A model generated the notes under the pieces. The model was not told the DNA's origin and did not search any database. It saw only the letters and a program-made list of their open reading frames with translations. 64,000 nt of DNA, taken from contig NZ_CP083757.1 in the NCBI RefSeq assembly GCF_020149935.1, positions 868,001 through 932,000 of the forward strand. Reading direction: 5' to 3'. The translations under genes were made by a program, and so were the position numbers. Of the stretch, positions 55,001 through 62,984 are shown piece by piece. Every line of letters begins with the position of its first letter. Within the stretch, counting starts at the first letter, position 1. The DNA comes from Marinilongibacter aquaticus (GTDB lineage Bacteria; Bacteroidota; Bacteroidia; Cytophagales; Spirosomataceae).

Positions 55001-55324
55001 TGCCGTAAGCACCACGACTTCATCCAGTTGATTTTTCGAATCGTCGAGTACCACATTTAGAATGCCTTGGTTCTGTACCGCAACTTCCTGCGTACTCATA
55101 CCAATAAAGGAAAAAACCAAAGTATCGCCACGGTTCACGGCCACACTGTAATTTCCCTCGGCATCGGTTTGGGTGCCTTTGGTCGAACCTTTGATCTGCA
55201 CCGACACACCCGGCAAAGGATAATCGTCTGTTTTGGAAATTACGTTCCCGCTCACCTGTATCTGTTGGGCAAAGGCGAAAGAAGCGAAAAGCACAAAAAC
55301 AGCTGAGAGTATATATCTATTCAT
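52061..55324 (-). CDS. SusC/RagA-family TonB-linked outer-membrane transporter
   Basis: A TonB-dependent import barrel of 1,087 residues. In order: signal peptide (MNRYILSAVFVLFASFAFA), a carboxypeptidase-regulatory-like beta-sandwich (about 22-95, QIQVSGNVISKTDDYPLPG), a TonB-box region with QLDEVVVLTALGLERKKDD, the plug domain (LSGKTSGLTIVRNNGDPGSGAYIQ) and a barrel ending in a C-terminal aromatic strand (GSYMVTLKVGF). It works with the SusD encoded 9 bp downstream to take up a large oligosaccharide, peptide or similar nutrient. No STN signalling domain is present. The promoter-like box at 55347-55354 precedes the gene. Confidence 0.97.
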   Translation of the reverse strand: MNRYILSAVFVLFASFAFAQQIQVSGNVISKTDDYPLPGVSVQIKGSTKGTQTDAEGNYSVAVNRGDTLVFSFIGMSTQEVAVQNQGILNVVLDDSKNQLDEVVVLTALGLERKKDDDLSSSTIVDAGAVKRSGESGVIQGLSGKTSGLTIVRNNGDPGSGAYIQIRGQNTISGSASPLIILDGVPISNSNIGGSIDGVAQQSRLNDINPEDIANVTVLKGAAAAAVWGTGAANGVILIQTKKGNLRGKSVSVDVSSMVSFDVINREYDKQTTFGQGSPLMWQTGRSSDAYNFIWNPTVRESWGDRLRDRAGGADEVREGNKRFVAENGNVYYPILTKNDNTVYNDVNRDQVLRIGHTWNKSVSINLNRDKSSTYISFANWDQQGIFKANSDYIRTTARLNHETELTKNVKMKFNTTVSNIKSNRIQQGSNLNGFYLGYLRTPADFNNTDYIGTYYDNDGQPHFNAHRSYIGNQNNLGYLGEEPPFYSNPGWTINKQENPNTVQRFILNPELNWKITKGINFVARYGFDYYNETRETWFPVNSAGDTYQGAFTRSDITERNTSMNAFLNGTHVASPDFNFSWIAGVQFTEEYYTAQGGSSENFTNQFVGILRTFGNADAANETPSLTRLLQRKSGTYAVLNAELYKQFYFELTGRYELPSTLLSPVFYPSASAGWVFSETLKSDILSFGKVRVSYGEVGIEPVAYAAQTLYGAYDRSTSWGESLSASVYGNPYARSANSGNPDLVAEKVHEIEAGADLRFLQDKISLGVTYYQRKTSNALLAVDLAPSSGFNSVWENAAEISNKGLEVDLGLRVSKFKSLEWRIDANFSMNRNMVDRLSGVKSVFLNGFAGASSRVVEGEAFGALWGGRWLRDDRGYMVLNSNGFPVADTEQGVIGNPNPKWRGGLGSNITWKGLQFSFQFETFQGNQTWAGTRGIMKYFGMDKETAHEFVTDAEMRTYDGRVVPAGTLVRGNIGNFGGGNVLLDSQWYTTLGGGFGNSDEQFVVDGSWTKLREVTLGYSLPYKWISPAKLTNASLSLTGRNLFIWSPELKYIDPEVNLTGASKGRGLEYFTNPGTGSYMVTLKVGF

Positions 55325-55346
55325 AAAAAAGCCATTGAAATACTAT

Positions 55347-55354
55347 CAAAAGTA
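55347..55354 (-). promoter_or_regulatory. Candidate -7 box of the SusCD operon
   Basis: On the minus strand TACTTTTG (revcomp of CAAAAGTA at 55347-55354) fits TAnnTTTG and lies 23 bp before the SusC ATG. The -33 element is not clear. Confidence 0.5.
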
Positions 55355-55491
55355 CGCAGCAGAGCCCAAAAAAGCTGTTCTGATCTCAAGAATATTTGAA
55401 ACATTTTGAAGAAAGGCCAGACCGCAAAACATTATCAAGAAAGACAGGGATCATAATTATTGCAAATAAATATTAAAAATAAAGCCAAAAC

Positions 55492-55522
55492 CTGACATTC
55501 TGTCAGCCCTTTCGTATCTTTG
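55492..55522 (+). promoter_or_regulatory. miaB promoter with 15-bp palindrome between the boxes
   Basis: The -7 box TATCTTTG is at 55515-55522. Eight bases upstream of it is a perfect palindrome, CTGACA-TTC-TGTCAG (55492-55506), in the stretch where the -33 element and spacer would be. A repressor bound there would block transcription. No standard -33 TTG is seen. Confidence 0.5.
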
Positions 55523-55544
55523 CCGCTCAATTGATTGAAAAAGA

Positions 55545-56984
55545 ATGGAACGACTAACAGGAGAACTTAAAATTCTCTCTGACGAGGAGAAAGACGGCCT
55601 AGATACCCCGCGTATCACCGAAGACGAAGAAGGCCAAGGCAAACGCAAATTATACATCGAAAGTTACGGCTGCCAAATGAATTTTTCGGACAGTGAAATT
55701 GTAGCTTCAATTCTAAGAAAAGAAGGTTTTGTCACCACTTCGAAACAAGAAGAGGCCGAATTGATATTACTCAATACTTGCTCGATTCGCGACAATGCCG
55801 AACAAAAAGTACGCAACAGGCTTTCTACCCTGAACGCCTCCAAACGCAACAAACCCGAATTGAAAATTGGCGTTTTGGGCTGTATGGCCGAGCGTTTGAA
55901 GAAAAAGCTTCTCGAAGAAGAAAAGATAGTGGACATGGTGGTTGGGCCGGATGCCTACCGCGATTTGCCCAAACTCATCGGCGAGGTGGACGAAGGCCAC
56001 AAAGCGGTAAACGTATTCCTTTCCCGCGAAGAAACCTATGCCGACATTACACCTGTGCGACTGGGCACGAATGGCGTAACGGCCTTCATTTCGATTATGC
56101 GTGGCTGCGACAACATGTGCAGTTTCTGCGTGGTGCCCTATACCCGAGGACGCGAAAGAAGCCGTGACCCGCATACGATTGTGCAGGAAGCTAAAGACCT
56201 TTTCGATAAAGGGTATCGTGAAGTCACGCTTTTGGGACAGAACGTGGACTCCTACAAATGGCAAAATGAAAACGGAGAAACCGAAACCAATTTTGCTCAA
56301 TTGTTGGCCAAGGTCGGTGATGTAAATCCCGATTTGCGTGTCCGCTTTTCGACTTCACATCCGAAAGACATCACAGACGACGTATTGTACACCATGAAAA
56401 AGTACGAAAATGTCTGCAATTATATCCATTTGCCGGCCCAGAGCGGAAGTTCACGCGTGCTCGACTTGATGAACAGAACGTACGACCGCGAATGGTACTT
56501 GAACAAAATCGATCGCATTCGAACTATTTTAGGTGAAGAGTGTGGCATCTCGCACGATATGATTGCTGGCTTTTGCACCGAAACCGAGGAAGATCATCAA
56601 GATACTTTGAGCCTAATGGATTACGTGCAATTCGATTACGGCTACATGTTCTACTATTCCGAAAGACCGGGAACGCCCGCCGCAAAAAAATATGCCGACG
56701 ATATAGATTTGGAAACCAAAAAGCGTCGTTTGAGCGAAATCATTGAAAAGCAAAGAAACCACTCGCTTCTTCGCAATGAAAAAGCCATAGGACAAGTGCA
56801 AAAAGTACTGGTGGAAGGCTTCAGCAAGCGTTCTGAAGATTTTCTTCAAGGGCGAAACGACCAAAACAAAGTGGTGATTTTCCCGAAAGAGCAATACCAA
56901 AAAGGTGAGTATGTATTGGTACGAATCGAAGAATGCACGGCCGCCACATTGAAAGGTAAGGCTGTGTCAATGGAATTGGTATAA
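55545..56984 (+). CDS. miaB: tRNA-2-methylthio-N6-dimethylallyladenosine synthase MiaB
   Basis: Adds a methylthio group to i6A37 of tRNA with two iron-sulfur clusters. The 479-residue protein has the N-terminal UPF0004 domain cysteines Cys43 ([11 protein letters not shown]), Cys79 ([12 protein letters not shown]) and Cys113 (LGCMAER), the radical-SAM triad Cys188, Cys192 and Cys195 ([11 protein letters not shown]), and a C-terminal TRAM domain ([27 protein letters not shown]). About 30 acidic and polar residues precede the usual start. The sigma-54 regulator follows by 6 bp. Confidence 0.98.
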   Translation: MERLTGELKILSDEEKDGLDTPRITEDEEGQGKRKLYIESYGCQMNFSDSEIVASILRKEGFVTTSKQEEAELILLNTCSIRDNAEQKVRNRLSTLNASKRNKPELKIGVLGCMAERLKKKLLEEEKIVDMVVGPDAYRDLPKLIGEVDEGHKAVNVFLSREETYADITPVRLGTNGVTAFISIMRGCDNMCSFCVVPYTRGRERSRDPHTIVQEAKDLFDKGYREVTLLGQNVDSYKWQNENGETETNFAQLLAKVGDVNPDLRVRFSTSHPKDITDDVLYTMKKYENVCNYIHLPAQSGSSRVLDLMNRTYDREWYLNKIDRIRTILGEECGISHDMIAGFCTETEEDHQDTLSLMDYVQFDYGYMFYYSERPGTPAAKKYADDIDLETKKRRLSEIIEKQRNHSLLRNEKAIGQVQKVLVEGFSKRSEDFLQGRNDQNKVVIFPKEQYQKGEYVLVRIEECTAATLKGKAVSMELV

Positions 56985-56990
56985 TTGATT

Positions 56991-58310
56991 ATGACAAACA
57001 GTTCAGAAATTCAGGCCGTAAAAAACAGATTCGGTATAATTGGCAATGCCCCCTCCTTGAATTACGCCCTCAATGTGGCCATTCAGGTGGCACCAACCGA
57101 CCTGACCGTGCTCATTACGGGGGAAAGTGGTAGCGGAAAAGAGTCATTCTCCAAAATTATACATGGCCTCAGTCACCGTAAACACGGCAATTTTATTGCC
57201 ATAAACTGCGGAGCCATACCCGAAGGCACGATTGATTCCGAATTGTTCGGACATGCCAAAGGAGCCTTTACTGGGGCCATTGGCGATAGAAAAGGCTATT
57301 TTGAAACTACCGATAACGGTACGATTTTCTTGGATGAAATCGGTGAAATGCCTGTGGGTACACAAGCTCGCCTTTTGCGTGTGCTCGAAAACGGAGAATT
57401 TATTCCCGTAGGCTCATCGAAAGTGCAAAAAACCAATGTCCGTGTAGTGGCGGCCACCAATGTGAACCTGTTTGAGGCGGTTGAAAAAGGACAGTTTCGC
57501 GAAGACCTGTATTACCGTTTGAACACCGTGCCCATTCATGTGCCGCCCTTGCGAGAACGGGGTTTTGACATTGAATTGCTCTTCATAAAGTTCACGAGCG
57601 ATTTTGCCGAAAAAAACCGGATCGAACCCGTAGAATTAACCGAATCGGGCAGAAAAGTGCTTCAGGCCTTTCGTTTTCCAGGAAACATCAGGCAATTGAA
57701 AAACATTGCCGAGCAGGTGACACTGCTTTCGCCCGAAAGGCAGATTAGCGGAGAAATCTTGCAAAAATATTTGCCCAATACCCACAGCAGCGGTTTGCCG
57801 GCTTTGTACAAGGCCAGCGGTGCTTCTGAGAGTGATTTTTCGGAAAGAGAGATTCTGTACAAAGTGCTCTTCGATATGCGAAAAGACATGACCGAACTGA
57901 AAAAATTGGTCTTTTCGATGCTGAAAGGCGGACAGGTAAACAGTGATTACATTCAGGAGCACAAAGAGCTTTTCGAAGAGATTCAGCATACAGCCGAAAG
58001 CTCGCCCTATTCTGCCTTGCCCGCTCCGCAAGAAGAAAAGGAAAGCTTCTCGAGCCCAAGTTTCAGCATGCCAGATGACGACTACGTGGTGAGTATAGAC
58101 GACATGCAAAACCACCGAGAAAATGTAGAAGACATCACACACGAAGACGAAGAAGAATCGTTATCTCTGGAGAAAAACGAACACGAAATTATCCTGAAAG
58201 CTTTGCGTAAAAACAATTTCAAAAGAAAAAATGCCGCCAAAGATTTAGGCATTTCCGAACGCACATTGTATCGCAAAATCAAACAATACGACATCCAAGA
58301 TGAAAAATAG
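56991..58310 (+). CDS. Sigma-54-dependent activator without a receiver domain
   Basis: About 439 residues from the ATG at 56991; a TTG two codons earlier is also possible. The AAA+ core has the Walker A GESGSGKE (44-51), the sigma-54-contacting loop GAFTGA (91-96), the Walker B IFLDEIGE and an arginine-finger region (REDLYYRLNTVPIHVPPLRER). The C-terminus is a Fis-type helix-turn-helix (NNFKRKNAAKDLGISERTLYRKI). There is no N-terminal receiver, GAF or PAS domain: the AAA+ core starts at residue 20 or so, so activity is probably controlled by expression or a partner. It sits within the miaB - lptE - secG block common in Bacteroidota. Confidence 0.95.
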   Translation: MTNSSEIQAVKNRFGIIGNAPSLNYALNVAIQVAPTDLTVLITGESGSGKESFSKIIHGLSHRKHGNFIAINCGAIPEGTIDSELFGHAKGAFTGAIGDRKGYFETTDNGTIFLDEIGEMPVGTQARLLRVLENGEFIPVGSSKVQKTNVRVVAATNVNLFEAVEKGQFREDLYYRLNTVPIHVPPLRERGFDIELLFIKFTSDFAEKNRIEPVELTESGRKVLQAFRFPGNIRQLKNIAEQVTLLSPERQISGEILQKYLPNTHSSGLPALYKASGASESDFSEREILYKVLFDMRKDMTELKKLVFSMLKGGQVNSDYIQEHKELFEEIQHTAESSPYSALPAPQEEKESFSSPSFSMPDDDYVVSIDDMQNHRENVEDITHEDEEESLSLEKNEHEIILKALRKNNFKRKNAAKDLGISERTLYRKIKQYDIQDEK

Positions 58311-58818
58311 ACTTTTTCGCATATTCGCATGTGCAAGCCTTTTCATGGGCCTATTTGCTCTGCAATCTTGCGGTGTGTACAGCTTTACAGGCACCACGCT
58401 TTCGGCAGACCTGAAAAGCATTACCATTCAGAATTTCACTATGTCGACCGCCGGTGGGCCACCAAACCTCACCTTGGATTTCAACGAAAGCCTGAAGGAA
58501 TATTACCAGAGAAATACCAACCTTAAATTGCTTCCCTCAAACGGGGATCTGTTTTTGGCAGGAACCATTACACGATACGAAATGACGCCCTTGGCCACCA
58601 CTGCAAGCGATAAGGCGGCCATGAACCGATTGACAATCGCGGTAGACGTATCCTTTCAAAATGCTCAAGACGAAAAGCAGAACTTCGAAAAGGAATTTTC
58701 ATTCTATCAGGATTTCTCGCAAGAACAATCGCTTTCGGACGTCGAGCCTTCGCTCGTGCCCAAAATTCTCGAGCAGTTGGTATTGAACATTTTTAACGAC
58801 ACCGCCGCACAATGGTAA
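58300..58818 (+). CDS. lptE: LptE-like lipopolysaccharide assembly lipoprotein
   Basis: A 172-residue outer-membrane lipoprotein with the lipobox at Cys24 (LFALQSCGVYSF). The GVYSFTGTTLSADLKSITIQNF opening and the LFLAGTITRYEMTPLA stretch follow the pattern of Bacteroidota LptE, the plug that works with LptD to insert LPS. It overlaps the sigma-54 activator gene by 11 bp, and the small conserved gene begins 7 bp before its stop. LptD is not in the window. Confidence 0.88.
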   Translation: MKNRLFRIFACASLFMGLFALQSCGVYSFTGTTLSADLKSITIQNFTMSTAGGPPNLTLDFNESLKEYYQRNTNLKLLPSNGDLFLAGTITRYEMTPLATTASDKAAMNRLTIAVDVSFQNAQDEKQNFEKEFSFYQDFSQEQSLSDVEPSLVPKILEQLVLNIFNDTAAQW

Positions 58819-59153
58819 AAAACGAAGTTGTCGAGTTTATTTTGGATCTGGCCGATCAAACCGACCACGCCACACTTATCGACTTTGAAATGCTTTCCAA
58901 ACTTATGGATCAATACCCCGATTTCGACCTGTTGCGGAAAGTATTTGTGGATGTGGGACTTTTCCTGGGTGCCCGTGGAACAAACTTCGAAAACGAAAAG
59001 GCCATTTGGGAAAGCCGAAAAAACATGCTGACCGAAAAGCAAATCAGTACGGTAGAAAAGGTTGAAAACACAGAAAACGGCAGCATTCATGAGCGATACG
59101 AAAGGTTTGTGAAACAGTTTCGGCCCCAGTATTCTCCAAAAACTTTTCAGTAA
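58812..59153 (+). CDS. Conserved small protein of unknown function between lptE and secG
   Basis: A 113-residue soluble protein, not recognised from any characterised family. It is mostly helical and acidic in its first 60 residues (VKNEVVEFILDLADQTDHATLIDFEMLSKLMDQ) and ends in a basic, aromatic tail (HERYERFVKQFRPQYSPK). No signal peptide or membrane segment. It overlaps lptE by 7 bp and precedes secG by 68 bp, the order usually seen in Bacteroidota. An adaptor or chaperone role in envelope assembly is speculation. Confidence 0.8.
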   Translation: MVKNEVVEFILDLADQTDHATLIDFEMLSKLMDQYPDFDLLRKVFVDVGLFLGARGTNFENEKAIWESRKNMLTEKQISTVEKVENTENGSIHERYERFVKQFRPQYSPKTFQ

Positions 59154-59189
59154 AGCAAAAATTTCTATGCACCATTAAATTAATTGTGC

Positions 59190-59197
59190 TAATTTTG
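59190..59197 (+). promoter_or_regulatory. Candidate -7 box of secG
   Basis: TAATTTTG, a match to TAnnTTTG 25 bp before the secG ATG at 59222. The -33 element is not convincing, so secG may also be read from the upstream operon. Confidence 0.45.
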
Positions 59198-59221
59198 CAG
59201 CCGATTTTAACCAAGAATAAT

Positions 59222-59584
59222 ATGTTTACTACTTTATTGATATTGATGATCATCGCAGCGATTTTGCTAATCGTGGTCATTTTAATTCAAAACCCGAAAG
59301 ACGGAGGATTGTCGAGCGAATTTGGTGGAAGTTCCACTTCGCAAATGTTTGGTGTGCAAAAAACGGGTGACATCTTGGAACAATTGACTTGGGGATTCTT
59401 CGCGTTCATCGTTGTGGGAGCCTTGGCTACGGGCATTTTCATGCGTGTGGGCGAAGGCGGCGTGCAAAACAGTGCCTTGGATGTGGAAACACAACAAACC
59501 TCACCTACCGCTCCTGCTTTGAATATCCCCGCAACTCCAGAACCCGCAGGCGATACTCCAGCAGAAAGCACTCCTGCCGAATAA
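59222..59584 (+). CDS. secG: Preprotein translocase subunit SecG
   Basis: A small membrane subunit of the SecYEG channel, 120 residues from the ATG at 59222 (MFTTLLILMIIAAILLIVVILI). Two membrane helices flank QNPKDGGLSSEFGG, and the second is LTWGFFAFIVVGALATGIF. The C-terminal 40 residues are a proline- and threonine-rich cytosolic tail, common in Bacteroidota SecG. The longer frame starting at 59186 adds non-homologous residues. Confidence 0.95.
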   Translation: MFTTLLILMIIAAILLIVVILIQNPKDGGLSSEFGGSSTSQMFGVQKTGDILEQLTWGFFAFIVVGALATGIFMRVGEGGVQNSALDVETQQTSPTAPALNIPATPEPAGDTPAESTPAE

Positions 59585-59612
59585 TTAGCAAATTCACGTA
59601 TTCTGAATATTG

Positions 59613-59641
59613 GCCCCTGATTCCCATCAGGGGCTTTTTTT
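59613..59641 (+). terminator. Terminator after secG
   Basis: A 9-bp stem GCCCCTGAT with ATCAGGGGC around the loop TCCC, followed by a run of seven T. Confidence 0.9.
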
Positions 59642-59736
59642 ATGGCAGAAAACCGAACGCTTACCCAATGCAAAATGAAATGTTTACTTTAGCCTTTTGA
59701 CAAAACGTTTTTTGCCAAACTCAATATTGCCATTGA

Positions 59737-60618
59737 ATGCGAGCCCAATCCGCTTTATTCCTTTCTTGTTTTTTACTGTTTTCGCCGCTTAGTTCCGCTC
59801 GAAATCCTGTGGATTCCGCGGTCTACAAAACCATTCTTTTCGAAATCACGAGTCCGCAATCCTTGCACCGCTCCTATTTGTTTGGCACGCACCATGCTTT
59901 TGGTAAACCCTTTTTCGATTCTTTGACAAAAGCAAACCAAGCTTTACAGAATAGCGATGTGCTCATAAAAGAAAACCGAAACGTTCCGGGGCATTTGGCC
60001 GAAGACATTATCAACAGGCGAAACGCCAAAACCAAATGGTCTAAATTTTTAAACAAAACAGATTTAGCTTTCATAAACGACTTGTTTTCTTCCAGCCCGA
60101 CCGATTTCCAGAAAATGACACCTGCAGAAATGCAGGCTTTTTTAAACCGGTATTTCAAATCTCAAGTTTGTCTATCGAAAAACCCCTCCGACACCTCGCT
60201 TTCGCTTGACGATTACATTGGCCTAAATGCCGAGCAGCAAAACATGAAATTGATCGGACTGGAAACGACAGAAGAGCAGATTGCCCTTTTGAACAAAGAT
60301 GTGGCAGGCATGCCTGTAAAAGTGCACAAAAGAAGGCTTTCGGCTGTGATAAACCATATCCGAACACAAAACACGAACAATTGCGGAGAAACAGATTGGT
60401 ACGCCCGCATGCAGATTGACTATCATTTTGAAGAAGCCTGCAAGAATACGTTGATCTTAAGCGACAGAAACAACAAATGGATGTCGACAATTGAAAAACA
60501 AATAGAAGCGAACAATTGCTTTATCGTGGTTGGGCTTAGCCATTTGATGTACAGTTGCGGCTTGGTAAACCAATTGCGAGAAAAAGGCTACTCGCTAAAA
60601 GCGATACCCGTAAAATAG
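59737..60618 (+). CDS. Exported TraB/GumN family protein
   Basis: A 293-residue secreted protein with a signal peptide ([17 protein letters not shown]). The family motifs are the opening [12 protein letters not shown], the central [14 protein letters not shown] and the closing [31 protein letters not shown], where the family has a metal-binding-type histidine in SHL. TraB/GumN proteins have been proposed as metalloproteases, but the family function in bacteria is not established. Stands alone between secG and groES. Confidence 0.85.
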   Translation: MRAQSALFLSCFLLFSPLSSARNPVDSAVYKTILFEITSPQSLHRSYLFGTHHAFGKPFFDSLTKANQALQNSDVLIKENRNVPGHLAEDIINRRNAKTKWSKFLNKTDLAFINDLFSSSPTDFQKMTPAEMQAFLNRYFKSQVCLSKNPSDTSLSLDDYIGLNAEQQNMKLIGLETTEEQIALLNKDVAGMPVKVHKRRLSAVINHIRTQNTNNCGETDWYARMQIDYHFEEACKNTLILSDRNNKWMSTIEKQIEANNCFIVVGLSHLMYSCGLVNQLREKGYSLKAIPVK

Positions 60619-60736
60619 ATTTCCCACTATTTGCCTTGTTTTATTGGCCAAAGCAGCCGAAAAAAAAAACACAAACCTGACAGCTTTTCTTGTTGAAAGC
60701 CCAGATTTTGCCACCTTTGGCCCGAAATCTGCAAAA

Positions 60737-60769
60737 TTGTCAGTTTATAGTCACCTTTCGGTAATTTGG
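60737..60769 (+). promoter_or_regulatory. Possible groESL promoter
   Basis: TTG at 60737-60739, a 22-bp spacer and TAATTTGG at 60762-60769, one mismatch from TAnnTTTG, about 67 bp before the groES ATG at 60836. No CIRCE-type inverted repeat is present in the leader. Confidence 0.4.
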
Positions 60770-60835
60770 CAGATCATTTGCTCAGAAAGGCGTAAAGTGA
60801 ATTATCTCAATAACCTTTTAATTAAAGATAAAACT

Positions 60836-61111
60836 ATGTCAGTAAATGTAAAACCTTTGGCCGACCGTGTGCTAGTTGAAGCTGCTCCGGCTGAAGAAAA
60901 GACAGCTTTCGGAATTATCATTCCTGATACGGCAAAAGAAAAACCGCAAAAGGGAAAAGTTGTCGCAGTTGGCCCAGGCAAAAAAGATGAGCCAATGTCT
61001 GTGAAAGAAGGCGATGTGGTGCTTTACGGCAAGTACTCGGGTACTGAGTTGAGCATCGACGGCAAAGAGTATTTGATCATGCGTGAAGCAGACATCTACG
61101 CCATCGTTTAA
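60836..61111 (+). CDS. groES: Co-chaperonin GroES
   Basis: The seven-fold lid of the chaperonin, 91 residues from the ATG at 60836 ([16 protein letters not shown]). It has the mobile loop ([21 protein letters not shown]) and the closing [16 protein letters not shown]. The frame is open for 64 codons upstream without GroES homology. It precedes groEL by 48 bp. Confidence 0.98.
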   Translation: MSVNVKPLADRVLVEAAPAEEKTAFGIIIPDTAKEKPQKGKVVAVGPGKKDEPMSVKEGDVVLYGKYSGTELSIDGKEYLIMREADIYAIV

Positions 61112-61144
61112 GCTCCCCTTTCAATCACATTAAGAACATTTTAA

Positions 61145-62788
<1,644 letters not shown>

Positions 62789-62806
62789 TAAAGCCCCAAG
62801 GAAAAG

Positions 62807-62842
62807 AAAAGCCGGTTTCAGCAATGAGACCGGCTTTTTTCA
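62807..62842 (+). terminator. Terminator after groEL
   Basis: A stem of about 14 bp, AAAAGCCGGTTTCA with TGAGACCGGCTTTT (one G-U pair), closing on the tetraloop GCAA, and ending in T-rich TTCATG. Confidence 0.9.
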
Positions 62843-62885
62843 TGCTCAAATTCGGTTAAAACTCAATTCCCTGACAAAATGGCAA

Positions 62886-62902
62886 AATCCATTCAATGGA
62901 TT
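62886..62902. promoter_or_regulatory. 17-bp palindrome upstream of the esterase gene
   Basis: AATCCATT-C-AATGGATT, two perfect 8-bp arms around one base, 83 bp before the ATG of the alpha/beta hydrolase. It has the size of an operator for a dimeric regulator; no matching promoter boxes are clear around it. Confidence 0.4.
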
Positions 62903-62984
62903 AAAGTCCTTTTTCGCAGACAAACTTTTCGAATTAATTGCTAAATTGTCACACACAAACCCTATTCAACCGATCTATTCTGCA

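Noticed and set aside
60619-60835. CIRCE element before groES
   Set aside because: No TTAGCACTC-N9-GAGTGCTAA or close variant is present, so HrcA control cannot be supported.
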